This document shows positions 1-6,284 of a stretch of DNA of 10,538 nt, piece after piece. A program made the translations under genes and the position numbers. Origin of the DNA: UBA8522 sp035528895 (GTDB taxonomy: Bacteria; Acidobacteriota; Aminicenantia; Aminicenantales; UBA8522); contig DATKXS010000036.1 in the NCBI GenBank assembly GCA_035528895.1, positions 1-10,538 on the forward strand, read 5' to 3'. The number at the start of each line of letters is the position of its first letter. The first letter of the stretch is position 1. The notes beneath the pieces were generated by a model. It did no database searches and was not told the origin of the DNA. It worked only from the letters and a program-made list of their open reading frames with translations.

Positions 1-111
1 ATCACGTCTCCCTATTACATCATCAAGAGCCTGCGCAACGCCAGCTACCTCAGCCGGCTGGGGGATGAGAAGCTTCCCCTAGCTTATTTCTTGACGGCCG
101 TGCTGATTTGA
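1..111 (+). pseudogene. N-terminal stub of an Npt1/NTT-like transporter (paralogue of the next gene), cut by the window edge
   Basis: Frame 1 is open from the first base to a TGA at 109-111 and encodes 36 residues containing SPYYIIKSLRNASYLSRLG. By hand alignment this matches residues 24-59 of the intact transporter that follows, with 16 of 36 positions identical, including the shared LPLAY. The match covers the end of the first membrane helix and the start of the second, so the gene would begin about 23 codons before the window. Where the family continues with Gly after the Val-Leu-Ile stretch, this copy has TGA, as if a GGA codon had mutated, and nothing recognisable of the remaining roughly 770 residues follows. 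Reading past the TGA, the frame meets TAA at 142-144, which overlaps the next start as TAATG. I call it a broken remnant. The family assignment rests on a short segment, and the upstream part is not visible. Confidence 0.6.
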
Positions 112-136
112 CTCCTTGCTAATTTATTGTTAGCTT
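108..136 (+). promoter_or_regulatory. Possible weak promoter giving a near-leaderless mRNA
   Basis: TTGACT at 108-113 and TAGCTT at 131-136 are 17 nt apart. The -10 matches the consensus only at its key positions 1, 2 and 6. If used, transcription would begin around 142-144, at or next to the ATG at 144, which would fit the absence of any Shine-Dalgarno sequence there. This is speculative: the -10 is poor, and the gene may instead be transcribed from upstream of the window. Confidence 0.2.
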
Positions 137-143
137 TAACCTA

Positions 144-2642
144 ATGAGGCTTGTCGGCATCAAACCCGGTGAAGAGAAGCTGGCTTTTTTGCTGTTTTCC
201 TATTTCTTTTTGATCACGGCTCCACACACCCTTATCAAGGTACACCGGACGACGCACCTTCTGGTTAGGGTGGGAGTCGGAGCTCTCCCGCTCGCCTATC
301 TCAGCGCGGCCGTCGTGACCGGCCTGGTTGTTCTGTACTATGCAAGAATCCAGTTCAAGATCTCGATCCAATTCCTGATCATCGCCAACCTCGTTTTCTT
401 TGCCCTCTCCGGGCTGGTTCTGCAACTGGTTCTCAAGACGAGATACGGCCGAGATAGTCTCTACCTCCCTTACGTCTATTGGGTCTGGGCCAGCGTTCTC
501 ATCGTCGTCCTCATGACCCATTTCTGGATGACCGTCAACGAAATCTTCAACCCGAGGGAAGCCAAGCGGTTGATCGCCTTCATCAGCAGCGGCGGGATCC
601 TGGGCGGGATTCTCGGGGGATTGCTGGCCGGCGTCCTGACCCGGGCGAACCGGGGCATTCTGCTGCTTCCACTGGCCTGCGGCCTCATGATCGCCTGCGT
701 GTTTGTGGTCAGGGCCGTTTTCCGGGACCGGCAACGACCTCCGGCGATGGCCAAACCGGTTCTGCCCAAAAAGGGCAAGACGGAGGCCCCTAAGGTCGGT
801 TTTAAGGACAGCTACAATGCCGTCCGCAAGAATTCCTATCTCGCCCTGATCGCCACCGTCGTCTCCATCAGCATCATCGTTTCCACGTTAATTGAGTTCC
901 AGTTCTTTTCGGCGACGGACCGTCACTTTGCTGCTAATTCCAAAGATATGCAGGCCTTTTTTGGCTTCTTTTTCGCCGGTCTGACGATCTTTGCCTTTTT
1001 CTTGAACGCGTTTTTGACGGGCAATTTTATAAAGAAGTTGGGCGTGAAACTCACGGTCCTCCTGACTCCGGTCGTCCTCCTGGTCTGTTCCGTCGTCGTC
1101 CTGATCGTTCCCTTCGGCCTGTTTCCGGCTCTCTTTATCAAAGGCAGCGACGAGAGCCTGGCCTTCTCTCTCAATCAAACGGTCAGGGAAATCCTTTACA
1201 TTCCGGTGGCCTCGGGATTGAAATTCAAAGCCAAGCCTTTCATCGACATGTTCATCAGCCGGGCGGCAAAGGTCGTGGCGGCCCTCATCCTCCTGGCCTT
1301 CGCCCTTCTTCTCAACAAGGAAGTTGATTATCTAACCCCGGTCTTCGACACCGGTTTAGCAAAACAGCTGAGCTGGATTGTCATCGCCTTCCTGGTCCCG
1401 TGGGCGGTGTTCAGCCTGAAAATCGGCAAGGAATACGTCAGGACCATCAATCGAAGCATCAAGATGAAATGGGACCGGGTTGACCAGAGCGTGAGGGAAC
1501 AGCTTGACGTCGATTCCGCCAAGGAGATATTCGATGCCATGGAAAGCCGGAATCGAAGCGCGGTTCTTTATGCCATGCATGTTTTTGACCTCCTGCAGCG
1601 GGATAAACTTTCCCCAGAAATCAAAAACATGATTTCCGAAAAAGCCGGGGAAGTGAGAGTCTCGTCACTTAGCGATCTGTTCAACGCCGAGGGGGCCGTA
1701 GGATTTCCGGAAACGGCCGAAGACATCCGCCAGGAAGACCTCGTCACGGATATCCGGGAAACCATGTCCCTGGATGCTTATCAGAAGCTGATGGAACGCC
1801 ACGCGGGAAAAGTGATGGCGGAAAGCCAGAAATCCGAGGTTGAAAAAATGGAACTGGCGAAGGCGATCGGGTTGATGAATCCCGATGCCCCTCTGACCGA
1901 TCGCCTCGAGGCGTTGATTGATGACCACTCCGCTGATGTCTCCTGCTATGCCCTGAAAAGCGCGGCCAGGCTCAAGAAAAAAAAATACATCCCGGCGATC
2001 ATCCGCAAGCTGAGCACTCCTTCAACCCGGGAAGATGCCATCAGCGCCCTTAATAAATATGGTCAGTCGGCCATGCCCGCTCTTGAAGAAAGCCTCAGCG
2101 ATAGCCGCCAGGACTTGAATTTGAGAAAGGCGGTGGTTGAAACACTGGCCCGCCTCGGAACGCAGGAGGCGGCCTTCGCCCTGGCGGAAGAGCTCGACCA
2201 GGGGGGTGGGGAATTGGACGCGGAAATCATCGATGCCCTGGACCGCATCCGGACGGAAAAAGGGGACATCCAGTTGCCGGCCCGGGTGGCCAAGAGAAAA
2301 GTCTTTTCACTCGTTCATAAATACTGCCGGGTGTTCGTCGACCTCCAAGAGCTTGGGCCCGGGGAGGGCAATGAGGCCGCCCGGGGCCGAATGGAACGGA
2401 ACCTGGAGACCCTTTTCTCAGATATCTTCAAGTTGCTCGGTCTTTTTTATCCTCAGGAAGAGATCCGCAAGGCCTATCAAAACATTGAAACCGGAACCCG
2501 AAATTCCATCGCTTACGCGATCGAACTGCTCGACAACACCTTGAAAAGGGATATGCGGGACGTTATCATTCCCCTCGTCGAGGACTTGTCTACTTCGGAG
2601 AGACAGCGAATCTTTCAGAAATTCCTTAAGAACTCTCAGTGA
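144..2642 (+). CDS. Npt1/NTT-like (ATP/ADP translocase family) membrane carrier with C-terminal HEAT-like domain
   Basis: This 832-residue protein is a predicted inner-membrane nucleotide or related solute carrier of the NTT/Npt1 branch of the MFS superfamily. The N-terminus MRLVGIKPGEEKLAF is typical of the family's bacterial HEAT-containing members and supports the ATG at 144, although no Shine-Dalgarno sequence precedes it. About eleven hydrophobic segments are visible, near residues 13-31, 47-67, 75-97, 109-130, 143-165, 170-193, 231-250, 270-293, 301-331, 374-391 and 408-426. A Gly-rich stretch (GGILGGILGGLLAG) lies at 150-163. A conserved-looking loop at 334-373 holds SLNQTVREILYIP and KAKPFIDMFISR. 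Residues 430-832 are soluble and helical, with HEAT-like repeats clearest at about 585-700. Classical NTTs are about 500 residues, so the tail of about 400 is an extra module. Remnants of a paralogue flank the gene on both sides. The substrate cannot be read from the sequence; ATP/ADP exchange is only the family precedent. Confidence 0.8.
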   Translation: MRLVGIKPGEEKLAFLLFSYFFLITAPHTLIKVHRTTHLLVRVGVGALPLAYLSAAVVTGLVVLYYARIQFKISIQFLIIANLVFFALSGLVLQLVLKTRYGRDSLYLPYVYWVWASVLIVVLMTHFWMTVNEIFNPREAKRLIAFISSGGILGGILGGLLAGVLTRANRGILLLPLACGLMIACVFVVRAVFRDRQRPPAMAKPVLPKKGKTEAPKVGFKDSYNAVRKNSYLALIATVVSISIIVSTLIEFQFFSATDRHFAANSKDMQAFFGFFFAGLTIFAFFLNAFLTGNFIKKLGVKLTVLLTPVVLLVCSVVVLIVPFGLFPALFIKGSDESLAFSLNQTVREILYIPVASGLKFKAKPFIDMFISRAAKVVAALILLAFALLLNKEVDYLTPVFDTGLAKQLSWIVIAFLVPWAVFSLKIGKEYVRTINRSIKMKWDRVDQSVREQLDVDSAKEIFDAMESRNRSAVLYAMHVFDLLQRDKLSPEIKNMISEKAGEVRVSSLSDLFNAEGAVGFPETAEDIRQEDLVTDIRETMSLDAYQKLMERHAGKVMAESQKSEVEKMELAKAIGLMNPDAPLTDRLEALIDDHSADVSCYALKSAARLKKKKYIPAIIRKLSTPSTREDAISALNKYGQSAMPALEESLSDSRQDLNLRKAVVETLARLGTQEAAFALAEELDQGGGELDAEIIDALDRIRTEKGDIQLPARVAKRKVFSLVHKYCRVFVDLQELGPGEGNEAARGRMERNLETLFSDIFKLLGLFYPQEEIRKAYQNIETGTRNSIAYAIELLDNTLKRDMRDVIIPLVEDLSTSERQRIFQKFLKNSQ

Positions 2643-2648
2643 ACCTAG

Positions 2649-2960
2649 CCGTCAAGGGCGGGCTCAAACTCACGGTCGGGAAAGCTCGCGACATGCGGGA
2701 ACGGATCCCTGGAGCGGACCCTATTTCAGGAGGACCGTGACCTTGCCTTTGCTCTCCCGACGTTTCCGGTCAAAGCTTACCAGAACATCCTTGTGGGAAC
2801 GAAAAAGGCGCTGGACTATTCGGTCGAGCTTCTCGACAACATCCTGAAAAGGGAACTGAAAGAGCTCCTCATCCCCCTGATCGAGGATACTACCCTGGAA
2901 GAGAAGGCCCGGATCAGCCAGAAGATGATCAAGGTCGCGGGAAAAAAAGTCCTGACTTGA
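2649..2960 (+). pseudogene. C-terminal remnant of a second Npt1/NTT-like transporter
   Basis: This stretch of about 310 bases between the transporter and the FHA gene is not empty. It encodes the tail of a transporter paralogue ending at TGA 2958-2960. The segment from AYQNILVGTKKALDYSVELL onward aligns without gaps to residues 777-830 of the intact gene, with 27 of 54 positions identical. Further upstream the likeness continues through LERTLF, but around 2690-2715 it appears to change frame: GKARDMRER is read in one frame and SLERTLF in another, which suggests an indel. No start codon with a ribosome site precedes it, and an in-frame TAG lies at 2646-2648. It is therefore a decayed 3' end with its 5' part deleted. 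Its closing frame happens to be the same as that of the intact gene, separated by TGA at 2640 and TAG at 2646. Confidence 0.75.
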
Positions 2961-2986
2961 AGTGCCGCCCGAAACAATAGTATAAT
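2957..2986 (+). promoter_or_regulatory. Sigma70-like promoter of the FHA-GAF-phosphatase gene
   Basis: A perfect TATAAT at 2981-2986 is preceded, 18 nt away, by TTGAAG at 2957-2962. The -35 box overlaps the TGA of the transporter remnant. Transcription would begin near 2993, only about 11 nt before the ATG at 3004, so the Shine-Dalgarno-like AGAGGG at 2992-2997 would sit at the very 5' end of the mRNA. Confidence 0.5.
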
Positions 2987-3003
2987 TGCCCAGAGGGACG
3001 ACG

Positions 3004-4683
3004 ATGCCGAGGCTGTTTATCTATCCGAAAAAGGGGGATTCGTTCTGGTACACGCTCAAGGGGGAAAAGGTCTCGATCGGCAGGTCCGAAGACAACGACT
3101 TGGCCATTCCCGATCCCTTTTCTTCCGGACATCATGCCGTCATTTCGCCCGCCGACGGCGGGGGGTACATTGTGCGAGACAACGGAAGCAAGAATGGGAC
3201 CTTCCTTAACGCTAAGAAAATCCAGGGCGAGGTCGAGCTCAAAAGGGGGGACGAGATCCTGGTCGGTTCGACACGGATCATCTACGACAAGGAGTTGTCG
3301 AGCAACGTCGAGGTCACCGAGGTCATCCAGGGGTCGCGCAATATCAACACCATCATTCCGCTCAAGGATATCCTGAAAAAACAGGACATCGATACGACCA
3401 TCCAGTCTCTGGCCACACCGGCCGATTTCCTGAAGATCAAATCCGATTACAAGTCCATGGCCGTGCTCAGCGAAGTAAGCAAAGCGCTCGTCCTTCATCA
3501 GCCGCTGCAAGAGCTCCTGGAGCGGATCATGGACTTGATTTCCGAGTATCTGCCCTTGGACAGGGGAGTCCTGATGCTCAAGGAAGGAAACCCTCCCCAG
3601 ATGATCGCCAAGGTTCCCCGCATCAACAACAAGAACCTCCTCCGCCAGAAGATCCTGGTCAGCCAGAGCATCATCAACCTCGTCTTCGATAATCACTCCT
3701 CGGTCCTGACCGCAGACGCTCAGACCGACGACCGTCTGAGGATGAAGGACAGCATCATCAAATCAAACATCCACAGCGCTATGTGCGTGCCCCTCTGGAA
3801 CAACCGGGAGATCATCGGCGTGATCTATGCCGACCGCATCGCGCTTCTCGAACAGTTCACCGAGGACGACCTGAGGATGCTGACGCTTCTCTCCAACCTG
3901 GCCGCGGTTAAGATCGAGAACGCCCGGGCCATCGAAACGGCGATCGAAGTCGAGAAGTTCCAGAAGGAACTGGCCCTGGCCGCCCAGATCCAGAAGGATT
4001 TCCTGCCCAAAAAGAACCCGGTCTGCGACCGGCTCGACATCGCCTGGACGTTCATTCCCTGCAACCAGGTCGGCGGCGACTACTATGATTTCATCTCCAT
4101 TGACCCCTGCCGGTTGGCGCTCATCGTCGCCGATGTCTCGGGGAAGGGCATCAGCGCGGCCCTGCTCATGGCCTCGCTCCGGGCCGCCCTCATCGCCGAG
4201 GCCGGGCCTCAATTCCGGCTGGAAACCGTGGCCGCCAAGCTCAACGATTTCGTTTATAGCAGCTCGGCTTCCAACCGCTTCATCAGCTGTTTCGTCTGCG
4301 ACCTGGACATGACGACGGGCCGGCTCCGCTACGTCAACGCCGGCCATAATCCGCCGATCATCTTCACCAAGGACGGCAAAGTCCGGCGTCTCGACCCCAC
4401 CGGCTTCTGCCTGGGGATGTTCCCCTCCGTTTCCTACGATGTCGCTGAGGTGACGGTGGACAAAGGCGAAACAATCGTCCTGTATACAGACGGGATTACG
4501 GATGCCCGTAACGGCGCCAATCAAGATTTCGGCGAGGACAACCTCATCAGTCTACTGAAGAAAAACGCCAAGAAGCCGGCGGCAGAGATCATCTCCAAGG
4601 TAAACGCTGAGCTTTGCGCCTTTTCCAGCGGTGTCGATCCCTTCGACGACATGACCCTGATCGTCCTCAAGCGGACCGGCTAA
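3004..4683 (+). CDS. FHA-GAF-PP2C (SpoIIE/RsbU-type) serine phosphatase
   Basis: This 559-residue cytosolic signalling protein is predicted to dephosphorylate phospho-Ser/Thr targets, in known relatives usually anti-anti-sigma (STAS) proteins. I start it at ATG 3004 (MPRLFIYPKK), which has AGAGGG upstream and begins directly with the first FHA strand; an in-frame TTG at 2986 is less likely because it is part of the TATAAT promoter box. The FHA domain spans about 1-100, with phosphothreonine-binding signatures G26-R27, S41-x-x-H44 and N64-G65-T66. A GAF domain spans about 160-305, followed by a short helical linker. The PP2C domain fills about 330-559: metal-binding motifs GGDYYD (357-362) and DVSGKG (377-382), NAGHNPP, TDG (D496) and FDDMT (D548, D549) are all intact, so it should be active. 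No membrane segment is present. No partner kinase, anti-sigma factor or STAS gene lies in the window, so its pathway is unknown. Confidence 0.93.
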   Translation: MPRLFIYPKKGDSFWYTLKGEKVSIGRSEDNDLAIPDPFSSGHHAVISPADGGGYIVRDNGSKNGTFLNAKKIQGEVELKRGDEILVGSTRIIYDKELSSNVEVTEVIQGSRNINTIIPLKDILKKQDIDTTIQSLATPADFLKIKSDYKSMAVLSEVSKALVLHQPLQELLERIMDLISEYLPLDRGVLMLKEGNPPQMIAKVPRINNKNLLRQKILVSQSIINLVFDNHSSVLTADAQTDDRLRMKDSIIKSNIHSAMCVPLWNNREIIGVIYADRIALLEQFTEDDLRMLTLLSNLAAVKIENARAIETAIEVEKFQKELALAAQIQKDFLPKKNPVCDRLDIAWTFIPCNQVGGDYYDFISIDPCRLALIVADVSGKGISAALLMASLRAALIAEAGPQFRLETVAAKLNDFVYSSSASNRFISCFVCDLDMTTGRLRYVNAGHNPPIIFTKDGKVRRLDPTGFCLGMFPSVSYDVAEVTVDKGETIVLYTDGITDARNGANQDFGEDNLISLLKKNAKKPAAEIISKVNAELCAFSSGVDPFDDMTLIVLKRTG

Positions 4684-4700
4684 CCCCTCTCCAAATGGCC

Positions 4701-4748
4701 AAATCGGATCCCTGGCTGAGCTCCCTGTGTTGACAGACGGGCCGATTT
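4701..4748. repeat. Inverted repeat AAATCGG / CCGATTT around the next gene's -35 region
   Basis: AAATCGG at 4701-4707 is matched by CCGATTT at 4742-4748, with 34 nt between. The right arm runs into a short T tract (TTTTT at 4746-4750). The pair could be a long-looped, poor terminator for the phosphatase gene or two half-sites for a regulator flanking the -35 box at 4730-4735. A 7-bp match over this distance can also arise by chance. Confidence 0.2.
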
Positions 4749-4758
4749 TTCTTATATG
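4730..4758 (+). promoter_or_regulatory. Strong sigma70-like promoter of the NamZ-family lipoprotein gene
   Basis: A perfect -35 TTGACA at 4730-4735, a 17-nt spacer and TATATG at 4753-4758 predict a start near 4765. The leader would be about 23 nt and contains AAGGAGG at 4774-4780, seven nucleotides before the ATG at 4788. This is the best promoter and ribosome-site pair in the window and implies good expression of the gene on its own. Confidence 0.6.
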
Positions 4759-4787
4759 AGGGGGACACGATTTAAGGAGGGCCTTTC

Positions 4788-6125
4788 ATGGCTGGTCAAC
4801 GATTCGTTTTTCCGTCATCCATTATTCTTTTCGGGCTTGTCCCTCTGCTGATCGGCTTTTTCTTCAGCTGCCAAGGCGGACCAAAGGAGCCCGCTCCTGC
4901 CGCCGGCCGTATCCGGCTCGGCATCGAGGTCTTGCTGGAGAGCCGGCCAGACCTAGTCAGGGGAAAGAAGGTCGGCCTCGTCACCAATCCCACGGGAGTG
5001 GACGGCCGCCTCCGCAGCGACATCGACCTCCTGCGCCAGGCGGAGGAGGTAGAGCTTGTCGCCCTTTACGGACCCGAGCACGGCGTCCGGGGAAACGCCC
5101 AGGCCGGCGAGTACGTCCCTTTCTATTTCGATGAAAAATATCAAATCCCCGTTTTCAGCCTGTACGGTCAATCGCAGAAGCCCGATCAGGGGATGCTCAA
5201 ACACATCGATGAGTACATGCGCTCGTTCGATACAACGGGGACGGGAAAGATCCCCGACAGCCAGATGATCGAGGACGTCGATGTCCTGATCTATGATATC
5301 CAGGATGTCGGAACCCGTGTTTATACCTATGTGGCGACGATGGCTTATGCTATGCAAGCGGCTGCCGAGAGTGGGGTTCCGTTCATAGTGCTCGACCGTC
5401 CGAACCCCATCAACGGCCTGGATATGGAAGGTCCGGTTCTCGAATATCCGGACTATAGCTCTTTCATCGGGCTCTACCCCGTTCCAGAAAGACATGGAAT
5501 GACGGTCGGAGAGCTCGCCCTGCTGATCAACGACCGATTCCTGGAGAAAAGAGCCGAGCTAACGGTCGTGCCGATGGAAGGCTGGCGCCGGGAGATGTGG
5601 TTCGATGAGACGGGCCTTCCCTGGGTCATTCCTTCGCCGAACATGCCGACGCCCGACACGGCGACCGTTTATCCCGGCCAGGTCTGTCTGGAGGGAACGA
5701 ATGTTTCTGAGGGGAGGGGAACAACGAGGCCGTTCGAACTCTTCGGCGCTCCCTGGATCGACGGCTATGAAGTCACGCGAAAACTCAATGCATTGGGGCT
5801 CCACGGTGTTATCTTCCGGGAGGCCTGGTTCACTCCGAGTTTCTCCAAATTCTCAGGAGAGCAGTGCGGCGGGGCCCAGGCCCACGTGACCGACCGGAAG
5901 GCCTACCGCCCCTTTGAGACGGCCCTCTATATTGTCAAGACGATCCGGGAGATGTATTCGGAAAAGTTCCAATTTCACGTTGACTATTTCGACAAGGTCA
6001 TGGGGACGGCGAAAGTGAGAGAAGGGCTGCAAAATGGCCGGGGAGTCGCTGAGATCCTAGAGGATTTAGAACTAGGCTTAATAGACTTTGCCGAGCTTCG
6101 CCGGCCGTATCTTTTATACGAATAG
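4788..6125 (+). CDS. DUF1343 / NamZ-family (GH171) predicted exo-beta-N-acetylmuramidase lipoprotein
   Basis: This 445-residue protein belongs to the DUF1343 (YbbC/NamZ) family, whose characterised members release N-acetylmuramic acid from the non-reducing ends of peptidoglycan fragments. A hydrophobic leader (residues 6-27) ends in FFSC with Cys28 as the likely lipidation site; Gln29 at +2 would favour the outer membrane in a diderm. Family motifs run in order: GLVTNPTGVDG, GPEHG (E97, H98; the Glu is my candidate catalytic residue), DIQDVGTR (170-177), LDRPNP (202-207), GLYPVPERHGMTVGELA, then PSPNMPTPDTATVYPG and EGTNVSEGRGTTRPFEL, and APWIDGYEV. Compared with the family as I know it, residues about 131-160 hold an insertion with an EF-hand-like look. 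Start ATG 4788 is fixed by AAGGAGG at 4774-4780. It has its own promoter and no obvious operon partner. Family identity is firm; the enzyme activity is inferred from characterised relatives. Confidence 0.92.
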   Translation: MAGQRFVFPSSIILFGLVPLLIGFFFSCQGGPKEPAPAAGRIRLGIEVLLESRPDLVRGKKVGLVTNPTGVDGRLRSDIDLLRQAEEVELVALYGPEHGVRGNAQAGEYVPFYFDEKYQIPVFSLYGQSQKPDQGMLKHIDEYMRSFDTTGTGKIPDSQMIEDVDVLIYDIQDVGTRVYTYVATMAYAMQAAAESGVPFIVLDRPNPINGLDMEGPVLEYPDYSSFIGLYPVPERHGMTVGELALLINDRFLEKRAELTVVPMEGWRREMWFDETGLPWVIPSPNMPTPDTATVYPGQVCLEGTNVSEGRGTTRPFELFGAPWIDGYEVTRKLNALGLHGVIFREAWFTPSFSKFSGEQCGGAQAHVTDRKAYRPFETALYIVKTIREMYSEKFQFHVDYFDKVMGTAKVREGLQNGRGVAEILEDLELGLIDFAELRRPYLLYE

Positions 6126-6127
6126 GC

Positions 6128-6180
6128 AGGTCGGCCTCGCCGCGACGGGACCCACTGGGCTCTCGGGAAACGCCCGACCT
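6128..6180 (+). other. Inverted repeats after the NamZ gene (possible terminator or leader structure)
   Basis: AGGTCGG at 6128-6134 pairs with CCGACCT at 6174-6180. A competing shorter hairpin forms from TCGGG (6163-6167), loop AAACG and CCCGA (6173-6177). The two share bases and so are mutually exclusive. No U-tract follows, so a normal intrinsic terminator is not supported. The structure lies upstream of the predicted glutamine synthetase promoter and so belongs to the 3' end of the preceding transcript. Confidence 0.3.
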
Positions 6181-6184
6181 TGGA

Positions 6185-6213
6185 TTGCAAAGTCCTACTA
6201 TATTCCGTAAAAT
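6185..6213 (+). promoter_or_regulatory. Plausible sigma70-like promoter of the glutamine synthetase gene
   Basis: TTGCAA at 6185-6190 and TAAAAT at 6208-6213 are separated by exactly 17 nt in the locally AT-rich part of the 159-nt gap. Predicted transcription starts near 6220, giving a leader of about 65 nt. I see no known nitrogen-control site or riboswitch in the leader. Confidence 0.4.
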
Positions 6214-6270
6214 ATTGATTCCATTCCGCCCCGTAGACCGGAGTGCCAAAGAAACAAACAGCTCAGATCT

Positions 6271-6278
6271 AAGGAGAT
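6271..6278 (+). promoter_or_regulatory. Ribosome binding site that fixes a GTG start
   Basis: AAGGAGAT lies just upstream of GTG at 6285, with eight nucleotides between the AGGAG core and the start. This makes GTG the start although the first in-frame ATG would be much further in. Confidence 0.75.
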
Positions 6279-6284
6279 ATTGTC

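Noticed and set aside
103..146. TGA at 109 as a recoded glycine codon (alternative genetic code) rather than a nonsense change
   Set aside because: TGA is the genuine stop of the transporter, glutamine synthetase and UroD-like genes in this window, and the stub lacks the rest of the protein, so a broken gene is simpler.
2643..2960. A small independent gene between the transporter and the phosphatase
   Set aside because: Although the frame is open from 2649, it has no start with a ribosome site, and its sequence is plainly the tail of the neighbouring transporter family with an apparent frame change near its left end.
2929..4524. Long minus-strand frames opposite the FHA-GAF-phosphatase gene (2929-3696 and 3763-4524)
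   Set aside because: Both mirror the codon structure of the real gene on the other strand and show no recognisable family.
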